From Providencia rettgeri (lineage in GTDB: Bacteria > Pseudomonadota > Gammaproteobacteria > Enterobacterales > Enterobacteriaceae): 64,000 bases of DNA. Within the stretch, counting starts at the first letter, position 1; each line of letters starts with the position of its first letter. A model generated the notes under the pieces. The model saw only the letters and a list, made by a program, of their open reading frames with translations. It made no database searches and was not told where the DNA came from. Shown here in pieces: positions 54,923 through 63,616 of the stretch. Location of the stretch: NCBI RefSeq assembly GCF_023205015.1, contig NZ_CP096258.1:3100001-3164000 (forward strand), in the 5' to 3' direction. The translations under genes were made by a program, and so were the position numbers.

Positions 54923-56326
54923 ATGGCCAAGACTTTATATCAAAAATTGTATGATGCCCACGTTGTCCGTGAGGTCGAAAATGAAATCCCTTTGATTTAT
55001 ATCGATCGCCATTTAGTACATGAAGTAACCTCTCCACAAGCTTTTGATGGATTGAGAACTAAAAACCGTCCTTTGCACCAGCCAAATAAAACGTTTGCAA
55101 CGATGGATCACAACGTGTCGACGCAAACCAAAGATATTAATGCTTGTGGTGATATGGCTCGCATTCAAATGCAAGAGTTAATGAAGAACTGTAAAGAGTT
55201 CGGCGTAACGTTATATGATTTGAATCACCCATACCAAGGTATTGTCCACGTGATGGGTCCCGAGCTAGGTATTACTTTGCCCGGTATGACCATTGTATGT
55301 GGCGATTCCCACACCGCAACACACGGTGCATTTGGCTCATTAGCCTTTGGTATCGGAACGTCTGAAGTTGAGCACGTGATGGCGACTCAAACACTGAAAC
55401 AAGCACGTGCTAAAACGATGAAAATTGAAGTCGTTGGCAAAGCGCCTGCAGGCATAACCGCAAAAGATATCGTTTTAGCGATTATCGGTACAACAGGCAG
55501 CGCAGGCGGTACTGGCTATATTGTTGAGTTTTGTGGTGAAGCCATCGAAAACTTGAGTATGGAAGGCCGTATGACGGTGTGTAATATGGCCATTGAGTTA
55601 GGCGCAAAAGCGGGGATCATCGCACCGGATGAAACCACCTTTGCCTATATGAAAGGCCGCCAATTTGCCCCTAAAGGCCAGCAATGGGACGACGCAGTTG
55701 CTTATTGGAAAACATTAAAAACGGATGACGATGCTGAGTTCGATAAAATCATTACAATTCAGGCTAGTAGCATCGCACCACAAGTCACTTGGGGAACTAA
55801 CCCAGGGCAAGTCATTGCCATCAACCAACCGATCCCTGCTCCAGAGTCATTCGCAGACCCCGTTGAGCGAGCATCTGCTGAAAAAGCATTATCTTACATG
55901 GGGTTAGAGTCTGGCATTAAATTATCTGACGTCAAAATTGATAAAGTCTTTATTGGCTCATGTACGAATTCACGTATTGAAGATTTACGTGCTGCCGCTG
56001 CAATTGCCAAAGGCAAAAAAGTGGCGAATGGCGTACAAGCCATTGTTGTTCCCGGATCTGGCCCTGTTAAGGCCCAAGCTGAGCAAGAAGGTTTGGATAA
56101 AATCTTTATTGAAGCAGGCTTTGAATGGCGCTTGCCGGGCTGCTCCATGTGTTTAGCGATGAATAATGACCGTTTAAACCCAGGCGAGCGCTGTGCATCA
56201 ACCAGTAACCGTAACTTTGAAGGTCGCCAAGGTCGCGCTGGTCGTACTCACTTGGTTAGCCCAGCAATGGCAGCTGCCGCAGCGATTAATGGCCATTTTG
56301 CTGATGTACGTGATATTCAAATCTAA
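54923..56326 (+). CDS. leuC: isopropylmalate isomerase large subunit
   Basis: 467 residues from MAKTLYQKLYDAHVV, one base after the leuB stop. Aconitase family [4Fe-4S] enzyme: CGDSHTATHGAFG, FIGSCTNSRIEDLR and GCSMCLAMNND supply the cluster cysteines. Confidence 0.97.
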   Translation: MAKTLYQKLYDAHVVREVENEIPLIYIDRHLVHEVTSPQAFDGLRTKNRPLHQPNKTFATMDHNVSTQTKDINACGDMARIQMQELMKNCKEFGVTLYDLNHPYQGIVHVMGPELGITLPGMTIVCGDSHTATHGAFGSLAFGIGTSEVEHVMATQTLKQARAKTMKIEVVGKAPAGITAKDIVLAIIGTTGSAGGTGYIVEFCGEAIENLSMEGRMTVCNMAIELGAKAGIIAPDETTFAYMKGRQFAPKGQQWDDAVAYWKTLKTDDDAEFDKIITIQASSIAPQVTWGTNPGQVIAINQPIPAPESFADPVERASAEKALSYMGLESGIKLSDVKIDKVFIGSCTNSRIEDLRAAAAIAKGKKVANGVQAIVVPGSGPVKAQAEQEGLDKIFIEAGFEWRLPGCSMCLAMNNDRLNPGERCASTSNRNFEGRQGRAGRTHLVSPAMAAAAAINGHFADVRDIQI

Positions 56327-56336
56327 GGAGAAAATG

Positions 56337-56939
56337 ATGGAAAAGTTTATTACACACGTCGGGATTGTCGCTCCTTTAGATGCAGCAAATGTGGATACTG
56401 ATGCCATTATCCCTAAGCAATTTTTACAAAAAGTGACTCGTACAGGTTTTGGCCAACACTTGTTTAATGACTGGCGCTTTTTAGATGAGAACGGGCAACA
56501 ACCTAACCCTGATTTCGTATTAAATAAGCCAGTTTTTAAAGGGGCAAGTATTTTATTAGCTCGTGAAAACTTTGGTTGTGGCTCATCTCGTGAGCACGCG
56601 CCTTGGGCATTAACTGACTTTGGTATTCAAGTGGTTATCGCCCCAAGTTTTGCGGATATTTTTTATGGTAACTCGTTCAATAACCAATTATTACCAATTA
56701 AATTAAGTGAAAGCGAAGTGGATGAGCTGTTTAATTATGTTAATAGCCATGAAGGTTGCCAATTTACGGTGGACTTAGAAGCCCAAACCGTGACCGCAGG
56801 AGATAAAACCTATCATTTTGAAATCGACAGCTTCCGCCGCCACTGCATGATGAATGGTTTGGATAGTATTGGTTTGACACTGCAACATGTCGACCAAATT
56901 AAAGATTTTGAAAGCAAGATCCCATCCTTTATGCAATAA
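56337..56939 (+). CDS. leuD: isopropylmalate isomerase small subunit
   Basis: 200 residues from MEKFITHVGIVAPL, with AAGGAG 6 nt upstream; an ATG three bases earlier is an alternative. Swivel domain of the isomerase: NVDTDAIIPKQFL and ENFGCGSSREHAPWAL. Last gene of leuABCD. Confidence 0.97.
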   Translation: MEKFITHVGIVAPLDAANVDTDAIIPKQFLQKVTRTGFGQHLFNDWRFLDENGQQPNPDFVLNKPVFKGASILLARENFGCGSSREHAPWALTDFGIQVVIAPSFADIFYGNSFNNQLLPIKLSESEVDELFNYVNSHEGCQFTVDLEAQTVTAGDKTYHFEIDSFRRHCMMNGLDSIGLTLQHVDQIKDFESKIPSFMQ

Positions 56940-57145
56940 ATCCTTTTCTACGCCTACTTTGGTGGGCGTAGTTCCTCTTTTAGCTCTAATTCTCCAACTA
57001 AACCGCCTACTTCGCACCAAAAATGCGGAATTAATCCATCACTAAAAATTTACAATCCAAAATCACTTCCCCATTAATTTCTTCCTGTATAATTAATAAC
57101 AAAATAAGATTTTTGCTTTTAACTGAACAATTTTTTCTAAATAGT
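56940..57145. other. leuD downstream gap
   Basis: An imperfect hairpin (TACGCCTACTTTGGTGGGCGTA, in parts) just after leuD with TTCCTCTTTT following is the probable leu terminator at about 56949-56980. The rest is AT-rich. Confidence 0.45.
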
Positions 57146-57252
57146 TTGTGTTGTGGCAAGGCGGCAAACGAGGATATCCCTAGGAGCATACACCAGTATG
57201 TGACTAGGGTAGCGGAGTGAAGCCAACACAGCCACGGCGCAAAATATGACGA
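57146..57252. repeat. intergenic repeat element with inner hairpin
   Basis: GC-richer than its surroundings, from TTGTGTTGTGGCAAGGCGGC to ATATGACG, with an internal hairpin CCCTAG-GAG-CATAC-ACCA-GTATG-TGA-CTAGGG. From memory, it resembles intergenic repeats that occur many times in Proteus, Providencia and Photorhabdus genomes. Only this copy was noticed in the window. Confidence 0.55.
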
Positions 57253-57347
57253 AAAAAAAGCCGGTAAAAACCGGCTCGGTGATAAACACCATTACTCTAA
57301 ATGGGGGAGTCGGCCTGCAACATGCAGACCAAACGAGCTACTTACTG
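57252..57347 (-). ncRNA. sgrS: SgrS-like small RNA, short form
   Basis: Divergent from sgrR, as SgrS always is. The 3' part on the minus strand (GAGTAATGGTGT..ATCACC, 57278-57297) matches the conserved SgrS seed region of E. coli (GAGTATTGGTGT..ATCACC). It is followed by a terminator hairpin AGCCGGT-TTTT-ACCGGCT and eight T. A further hairpin (GGTCTGCA/TGCAGGCC) is at the 5' side. A GATAAT box (57354-57359) suggests a start near 57347 and about 95 nt, versus 227 in E. coli. No SgrT frame is seen. In E. coli SgrS silences ptsG under glucose-phosphate stress. Confidence 0.65.
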
Positions 57348-57412
57348 CCTTCTATTATCGTGAGATTTTAGGAAATTAAAATTGATGTATTTTTTGCCGG
57401 AGTTCCTCTTTT

Positions 57413-59092
57413 ATGTCTAATTCGCGATTACAAACCCAATTTATTCGTCTCTGGCAGCACTTTAAAGGTCAAGACAGTGAAACCACCTTACAGGATATTG
57501 CTGATACGCTGTTTTGCTCTCGCCGTCATGTTCGGACGCTGCTTAATAATATGCAATCACAGGGTTGGCTTAGCTGGCAGGCAGAGTCTGGTCGAGGAAA
57601 ACGCTCCACTCTTATTTTTCATGTTAATGGCTTAGAGCTACAGCAGGCACAGGCTGAACAATTACTCAAAGAAGAAAGTATTGAAAAATTAGTTGCACTG
57701 GTTGGTGATAAAGAAACTATTCGCCAAATGGTATTATCTGAATTGGAACGCAGCTATCGACAAGGTAAAAACCTATTACGGATTATTTATTATCGTGATT
57801 TCCCAACACTGCTTCCCGGTGCGCCAATGCGCCGCTCAGAAATTCACTTGATGAGCCAAATATTTAATGGCCTTACCCATATAAATGAGGAAAAAGGGGA
57901 AGTGGAAAATGGCCTTGCCCACCATTGGCAGTCTATCAGTGAGACCCAATGGCGTTTCTATTTACGCCCCGCTATTTATTTCCATCATGGGCGAGAGATG
58001 GTTGCTGACGATATTATCTATTCCCTTTTACGCTTAAAAACCTGTTGGCCTCTGTTCTCTCATATACAATCCGTCAGCTCACCACACCCTTATGTTATTG
58101 ATATCACGTTAAGTGAGCCTGATAAACAGCTGCCTTGGTTGTTAGGCAGTCATCATGCGGCTATTTTACCGAAAGAGTGGAAGAGCCTCGAGAACTTTAG
58201 CCGTTGCCCGATCGGTACTGGCCCTTATCAAGTAGAAAAAAACTTGCCACAAAAGCTGACTATCACAGCTTTTGACCGCTATTTTGGTTATCGTGCGCTA
58301 CTTGATGAAGTGACTATTTGGGTGGTTCCTGAACTCTCAGAACAAATGGTTTGCACCACATTAAAAATGGATGGTGATAAGCACCATAATGGCTCCCTCG
58401 AAAGCCGTATGGAAGAAGGCTGCTATTTTCTGTTAATGGACCAGCGTTCACCTATTACTCAGCGTGAGGATGTCCGTAAGTGGTTGTGTAGCTTTTTAAC
58501 CCCTGTGAACCTTCTTGCTCATTGCGAACCCTTTTACCAGCGCCATTGGGCGCCCGCTTATGGTTTATTGCTCCATTGGCACCACAGTAAAATGCTCACG
58601 TTATTCCCTAAGCCTAATGATTTGACTGAACTGACAGTGACTTTTTATCGCAACCACCATGAGTTCTATGCGATTAGCCAAATCATGAAACGCGTGTTAC
58701 AAACACAAGGGGTGGAACTCAAGGTCAATATTATTGATTACGATGATTGGTTTAATGGCAATGGGCAAAGTGATATCTGGTTGGCAACCGCTAACTTTTT
58801 TAAACCGCTTGAGTTTTCCATTTTTGCTACCTTGTACGAAATGCCGTTATTACGCCAATGCCTTAATAATCCCCTTAGTGATGAACTTAATCTATGGCGG
58901 AATAACCAATTAGATGTTGAAGCTTGGTGTGAAAGCTTAATTGACTCACAAATTTTTCACCCCATCTTTCATCATTGGCTTGAACTACAAGGCCAAAACA
59001 CCATGCGCGGTGTAAGGATGAACACCTTTGGCTGGTTTGATTTTAAATCCGCCTGGTTTAAACCATCTGAGGATAACCTAGCAAAATATTGA
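57413..59092 (+). CDS. sgrR: transcriptional regulator SgrR
   Basis: 559 residues (E. coli 551). N-terminal DNA-binding domain (FIRLWQHF...CSRRHVRTLLNNM...GRGKRS) and a C-terminal SBP_bac_5-like solute-binding domain (HPIFHHWLELQGQNTMRGVRMNTLGWFDFKSAW type ending). Activates sgrS during sugar-phosphate stress. Start with GGAG 10 nt upstream. Confidence 0.95.
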   Translation: MSNSRLQTQFIRLWQHFKGQDSETTLQDIADTLFCSRRHVRTLLNNMQSQGWLSWQAESGRGKRSTLIFHVNGLELQQAQAEQLLKEESIEKLVALVGDKETIRQMVLSELERSYRQGKNLLRIIYYRDFPTLLPGAPMRRSEIHLMSQIFNGLTHINEEKGEVENGLAHHWQSISETQWRFYLRPAIYFHHGREMVADDIIYSLLRLKTCWPLFSHIQSVSSPHPYVIDITLSEPDKQLPWLLGSHHAAILPKEWKSLENFSRCPIGTGPYQVEKNLPQKLTITAFDRYFGYRALLDEVTIWVVPELSEQMVCTTLKMDGDKHHNGSLESRMEEGCYFLLMDQRSPITQREDVRKWLCSFLTPVNLLAHCEPFYQRHWAPAYGLLLHWHHSKMLTLFPKPNDLTELTVTFYRNHHEFYAISQIMKRVLQTQGVELKVNIIDYDDWFNGNGQSDIWLATANFFKPLEFSIFATLYEMPLLRQCLNNPLSDELNLWRNNQLDVEAWCESLIDSQIFHPIFHHWLELQGQNTMRGVRMNTFGWFDFKSAWFKPSEDNLAKY

Positions 59093-59652
59093 TAGTTATA
59101 AACAGGTAAAATGAATAATAAGGATGTTATTCACTTTTTCTGTGGATATCCATGTGAACAACCTCATGGTAATCAGGGTATATCCCCAAGTCACTTTTTT
59201 ATCAAAAAAAATAAAAATTAAATAACTACTGATAAATCAAATAAATAAATAACAAAAAATCCGTTTATCCACTGATTATTTTTTTGACTAAAATGCTTAA
59301 GACTTCAACTGAGCAAAGATCAAACAACGTTGTATTTATCCACAAGATATGTGCTTAACTTACTCACATTCTGTGATTCTCGTCATAAAAACCGTTTCGT
59401 CAAGGCTGTAAATACACACAGTAATCTCGATTTTTCACAGTTATCCAGAAATCCTGTGGATAACCTAGTGCATGATCCTGTGATTATCTCGGGATGAACT
59501 TGAATAACCTCTGTAATAATTTATAATTTAGATAGACAAATAACATTATATTCATATATATCATACAGTTAAAAACACCATGGAAAAAGTGTTATACTTC
59601 TTAGGTTATATGTATTTCCACTGGCTACTTTTTATACATTATTATTTAAACC
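59093..59652. promoter_or_regulatory. DnaA-box cluster upstream of mutH (candidate DARS2)
   Basis: 560 bp without a gene. Two perfect DnaA boxes (TTATCCACA at 59336-59344; TGTGGATAA at 59455-59463) and near-matches at 59141-59149, 59265-59273 and 59441-59449, the last inverted to the perfect box 5 bp away. An AT-rich stretch lies at 59200-59260. In E. coli the DnaA-reactivating sequence DARS2 lies immediately upstream of mutH. GATC sites are few, so this is not oriC. Confidence 0.65.
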
Positions 59653-60345
59653 ATGACGCCATTTATTGCACCACCACCACCACCACCTGATAACGAAGCA
59701 ACCTTAATGAGCCGAGCGCAAGCTCTTGCTGGCTATACGCTAGGTGAGCTTGCCCAACATGCGGCGATCCCTATTCCCCCTGATCTCAAGCGCGATAAAG
59801 GCTGGGTTGGCATGTTATTGGAGTATTATTTAGGTGCGAGCGCGGGCAGTAAGGCAGAGCAAGACTTCGCCCATATTGGTATTGAATTAAAAACGATCCC
59901 GATTGACCGTCATGGTGCGCCACTCGAAACCACCTTTGTTTCTGTTGCGCCATTAACGGGAAATAGCGGCTTAACATGGGAAAATAGCCATGTTCGCCGC
60001 AAACTGTCCCGAATTTTATGGTTCCCTATCGAAGGGGAAAGACAAATTCCACTTTCACAGCGCAGAGTCGCAAACCCATTAATTTGGAGCCCTTCTCCGT
60101 TAGAAGAGCAATTATTACGGCAAGATTGGGAAGAGTTAATGGATCTCATTGTGTTAGGCAAAGTTGAAAGCATCACTGCACGTTATGGGCAGGTATTACA
60201 AATTCGCCCTAAAGCAGCAAACAATAAAGCACTCACTGAAGCTATTGGGGAGTTTGGTCAACCCATTATGACGCTACCACGTGGTTTTTATCTCAAAAAA
60301 GATTTTACCGCGCCCTTATTAGCACGGCATTTTAATATACGTTAG
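59653..60345 (+). CDS. mutH: mismatch repair endonuclease MutH
   Basis: 230 residues (E. coli 229). Nicks the unmethylated strand at hemimethylated GATC. Active-site D-x(n)-ExK: EQDFAHIGIELKTIP. Also ETTFVSVAPLTGNSG and LRPKAAN-type end (QIRPKAANNKALTEAIG). The N-terminus has six consecutive prolines (residues 7-12). No strong RBS precedes the ATG. Confidence 0.97.
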   Translation: MTPFIAPPPPPPDNEATLMSRAQALAGYTLGELAQHAAIPIPPDLKRDKGWVGMLLEYYLGASAGSKAEQDFAHIGIELKTIPIDRHGAPLETTFVSVAPLTGNSGLTWENSHVRRKLSRILWFPIEGERQIPLSQRRVANPLIWSPSPLEEQLLRQDWEELMDLIVLGKVESITARYGQVLQIRPKAANNKALTEAIGEFGQPIMTLPRGFYLKKDFTAPLLARHFNIR

Positions 60346-60421
60346 TCGCTAACCATCGCCTGTACCTGAGCAGACGATAAATAATTATCACTGTTTAATT
60401 CGTTAATTAGAAGGTACCAAG

Positions 60422-61153
60422 ATGTTTGAGTGGATACTAGACCCCAATGCCTGGATGGCATTAGCCACACTAACCCTATTAGAAATTGTCCTAGGCATCG
60501 ACAATATTATTTTCCTCAGTATTGTGGTGAGCAGACTTCCTGACCACCAGCAAAATAGTGCCAGACGGACTGGGCTTATTGCTGCAATGGTGATGCGCCT
60601 GACGTTACTGGCTTCTATTGCGTGGTTATCTCGCCTTACTACCCCACTTTTTACGGTTGCTGACCATGTGGTCTCCGCACGCGATCTCATATTATGCGCA
60701 GGCGGTATATTCCTTATTTGGAAAGCAAGCCAAGAAATTTTTGAAACCATTGAAGGAGAAGGTGAAAGTCATCTGGCGAACAAAAGAGTGAGCTCATTTT
60801 GGGGGGCTATCATACAAATTGCTTTATTAGACATTATCTTCAGTTTAGATTCAGTGATCACCGCAGTGGGGCTTTCAGACCATTTATTTATCATGATGGC
60901 AGCGGTTGTTATCGCGGTACTCATTATGATGCTTGCAGCCAAACCTATTGGTGACTTTGTTGAACGTTACCCTTCCGTCAAAATCTTGGCCTTATCATTT
61001 TTGATTTTAGTTGGCTTCACATTGCTGCTTGAAAGTGTTCAAGTCCATGTTTCTAAAGGCTACATTTATTTTGCTATGTTTTTTTCTATGGCAGTGCAAG
61101 TTCTCAATATCTTGCGCAGCAAAAAATGGAAAACCAGAAACCAAACCGATTAA
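60422..61153 (+). CDS. TerC-family membrane protein (YgdQ-like)
   Basis: 243 residues with seven or so membrane helices. TerC signature ENL-like GIDNIIFLSIV (residues about 24-34) and SLDSVITAVGL (about 142-152), the acidic residues of which bind metal in relatives. Adjacent to mutH, as ygdQ is in E. coli. Metal export or protection of secreted metalloproteins is proposed for the family; the role is unproven here. Confidence 0.88.
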   Translation: MFEWILDPNAWMALATLTLLEIVLGIDNIIFLSIVVSRLPDHQQNSARRTGLIAAMVMRLTLLASIAWLSRLTTPLFTVADHVVSARDLILCAGGIFLIWKASQEIFETIEGEGESHLANKRVSSFWGAIIQIALLDIIFSLDSVITAVGLSDHLFIMMAAVVIAVLIMMLAAKPIGDFVERYPSVKILALSFLILVGFTLLLESVQVHVSKGYIYFAMFFSMAVQVLNILRSKKWKTRNQTD

Positions 61154-61398
61154 GATGACAATCTAATCGCCTGTTTAGCCGCTAAAATAGCCCCCTCTAC
61201 CGCGTTTTTCGCTTGTGGGCTATTTTTCCAGCAACTTGAGCCTGTTAATGCGGCACCAGAGCTCAAAATTTCATCATAGGAGGCTTCACTCAATTGTGCG
61301 AGTGAGCTAAAACCCATTTGTTCCAAGCGGCTAATTACCGTGGGCCCGACACCCTTGACGGCCAATAAAATCTCTTTTTCTGATTCGGAAAATGCCAT
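61150..61398 (-). CDS. small helix-hairpin-helix protein
   Basis: 82 residues with an HhH motif VKGVGPTVISRLEQMGFSSLAQL, typical of non-specific DNA contact. AGAGGA lies about 8 nt before the ATG. It overlaps the end of the TerC gene by 4 bp (convergent). Function unknown. Confidence 0.75.
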   Translation of the reverse strand: MAFSESEKEILLAVKGVGPTVISRLEQMGFSSLAQLSEASYDEILSSGAALTGSSCWKNSPQAKNAVEGAILAAKQAIRLSS

Positions 61399-61561
61399 TT
61401 GACGATCCTCTTGTGAATGAATTTATATTTATTAAGCTAATATTTTGCATTTTACCTATTTAATACTTTAAAATTGCAACTATAACAATGCCAGTTTTAA
61501 TAATTATTAACTGACCTATCTTATCACCCCATCTGTACCTGCTTTGTGTTAGGAATTCACC

Positions 61562-62437
61562 ATGTATAACGCACCACTGACTAACCCACATCAACACACG
61601 ATGCAATTACCTGATAGCCGACAATTTTGCTGGTTTGAATCAGGTCCTAAAACAGGCTTCCCTGTTATTTTTTGTACCGGTGCGGGCATGAGTGGTTCAT
61701 TAGGATTTGGTTTGGATTTACTCGAACGACTAAACATTCGTTTGATTGTTCCTGAACGTGCGGGGCTTGGTGACTCAACATTTCACCCTGAAAAATCATT
61801 AAAAAATTTTGCTCTGGATGTTCAAGCGCTGTTAGATGAGCAATCTATTACTCAATATTCTGTCGTCGGTTTTTCTCAAGGTGCTGTTTTTGCCATGGCT
61901 ATCGCTCACTATTGCCAACCTATTTCACTGTCTATCGTGTCAGGGCAAGACCAATTTGAATACCCTGCAACTCGTGCAATACTCAGTGCTGATATCGTGA
62001 ACATGCAAGAGCAAGCCCTTAACAGCCCTGAAGCGCTGTCAGATTGGCTATTAAAAAATGTCACCGGCGAGTGGCTGTTGGCATTTATTCTTAATTGCAG
62101 CGCAGAAATCGACCAACAACTCTACAATGAAGAACATTTCCTTGAAGCATATAGCCATTGCATGCGACGTGCTTTCGCCCAAGGCAACCAAGGTTATGTT
62201 CAAGACTTATTGATTGCATTACAGAACTGGGAATTCACCCCTGAAACGACCCGCGTACCTGTCTCTTTATGGTATGGCGAACTCGATATGAGCACTGTTC
62301 ATTCCCCTGATTTTGGCAAAATATTAGCCGGCCGTTTTCCCAATTGCCGACATCATTTGTTAAGTCATGAGGGAGGCTCCCTACTGTGGACACAAGCGGA
62401 AGCTATTTTAACCGATATTCAGCAGCACGCCGCATAA
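61562..62437 (+). CDS. alpha/beta hydrolase
   Basis: 291 residues. Nucleophile elbow GFSQGA with Ser, oxyanion region CTGAGMSGS, and likely acid in WYGELDMSTVHS, with His (HEGGS) near the end. No signal peptide. AGGA is 7 nt upstream. The substrate is not deducible. Confidence 0.85.
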   Translation: MYNAPLTNPHQHTMQLPDSRQFCWFESGPKTGFPVIFCTGAGMSGSLGFGLDLLERLNIRLIVPERAGLGDSTFHPEKSLKNFALDVQALLDEQSITQYSVVGFSQGAVFAMAIAHYCQPISLSIVSGQDQFEYPATRAILSADIVNMQEQALNSPEALSDWLLKNVTGEWLLAFILNCSAEIDQQLYNEEHFLEAYSHCMRRAFAQGNQGYVQDLLIALQNWEFTPETTRVPVSLWYGELDMSTVHSPDFGKILAGRFPNCRHHLLSHEGGSLLWTQAEAILTDIQQHAA

Positions 62438-62444
62438 ACAAAAA

Positions 62445-62467
62445 CCGCGATGAGTTATTCATCGCGG
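62445..62467. terminator. bidirectional terminator
   Basis: CCGCGATGA-GTTAT-TCATCGCGG between the convergent hydrolase and dehydrogenase genes, with T-rich flanks on both strands. Confidence 0.88.
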
Positions 62468-62501
62468 CTATTTATTTACACCCTAAATTCACATAAGTGA
62501 A

Positions 62502-63281
62502 TTAACGATAGACAATTCCACCGTCAGTCAAAATAGATTGACCAGTAATATAGTCAGAATCATCGCTTGCTAAGAATGCCACTAGACCCGCGACATCATC
62601 AGGGGTTTGAGCACGACCAAGCGCGATCCCTTCAACATATTTTTTGTAAGTCTCGCCTTTTGGTGCACCTGTAATTTCAGCAAAGCGCTCATCAATCTCC
62701 ACCCACATATCTGTACCAACAATACCAGGGCAATACGCATTTACGGTGATCCCTGAGCTTGCGTATTCTTTGGCTGCGGCTTGGGTTAACGCGCGAACGG
62801 CAAATTTCGTGGCAGAATACACACCTAACATCGCAAAACCATCATGCCCTGCAATTGAGGACGCATTGATGATTTTCCCTTTATGTTTACGCTCTTGGAA
62901 TTTCTCGCTCGCTGCTTGAATACCCCACATGGTGCCATCCACGTTAATTTTGAAGATTAAATCCATATCTTCTTGGCGAACATCAGCGATTGGCTTAACT
63001 TGTGCAATCCCTGCGTTGTTAATCATTACATCAAAACCACCTAACTCAGCTTCTGCATGAGCCACCGCAGCAAAAACTTGGTCACGTTGACTGATATCTG
63101 CGGCAAATGTTGTTACTTTACGGCCTAACGCTTCAATTTCTTTGGCAACATCTTGTAGCTTGTCTTTTTTCAAATCCACCAGTGCGATATCAGCCCCTTC
63201 TTTCGCTAAACGCAATGCAATACCACGACCAATACCCTGCGCTGCACCAGTAACTAAAATAACTTTATTATTTAACGCCAT
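62502..63281 (-). CDS. budC: meso-2,3-butanediol dehydrogenase / diacetyl reductase
   Basis: 259 residues, classical SDR. TGAAQGIGRG cofactor site, NNAG, Ser-Tyr-Lys catalytic set (ASSIAG, YSATK) and a C-terminal TGQSILTDGGIVYR. Resembles Klebsiella BudC over its length (GGFDVMINNAG, YCPGIVGTDMW). Interconverts acetoin and butanediol with NADH. No budAB neighbours are present. AGGAG lies 6 nt before the ATG. Confidence 0.82.
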   Translation of the reverse strand: MALNNKVILVTGAAQGIGRGIALRLAKEGADIALVDLKKDKLQDVAKEIEALGRKVTTFAADISQRDQVFAAVAHAEAELGGFDVMINNAGIAQVKPIADVRQEDMDLIFKINVDGTMWGIQAASEKFQERKHKGKIINASSIAGHDGFAMLGVYSATKFAVRALTQAAAKEYASSGITVNAYCPGIVGTDMWVEIDERFAEITGAPKGETYKKYVEGIALGRAQTPDDVAGLVAFLASDDSDYITGQSILTDGGIVYR

Positions 63282-63567
63282 ACTTATCTCCTACTGAATA
63301 ATAGCCAAATTGACTAGTCCACCCACTCCAATAAGTTAACAACAATAACAATAAGTTACAAAACAATGATTTTCACCTACCATTCCTAACTAATAAAAAA
63401 CATTTCACTATTAAGACTATGAATATTTTTTGTTTACCAAAGAAAAAGGCATAAATAATGAAATTCGAAGATATTTTTTAATAAAAATCATTCTCAATAA
63501 GATAAACAAAAAATGCTATATCTTTAACTTTGTATGATTAGCAAACGATTTGCTGAGATTTGTGTAT
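63282..63567. other. budC-speB intergenic region
   Basis: AT-rich leader of budC with no recognised operator or frame. Confidence 0.4.
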
Positions 63568-63590
63568 AAAAAAGCCACCGAGTAGGTGGC
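63568..63590 (-). terminator. speB terminator
   Basis: GCCACC-TACTC-GGTGGC followed by six T on the minus strand. Confidence 0.9.
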
Positions 63591-63616
63591 TTATGAACAC
63601 ATAAAACTTAGATTGT

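Noticed and set aside
57252..57347. SgrT peptide within the sgrS transcript
   Set aside because: The only ATG frame is about eight codons and lacks the SgrT pattern.
59093..59652. Chromosomal replication origin oriC
   Set aside because: DnaA boxes are present, but GATC sites are few, 13-mer repeats are not seen and the flanking genes are not mnmG/mioC.
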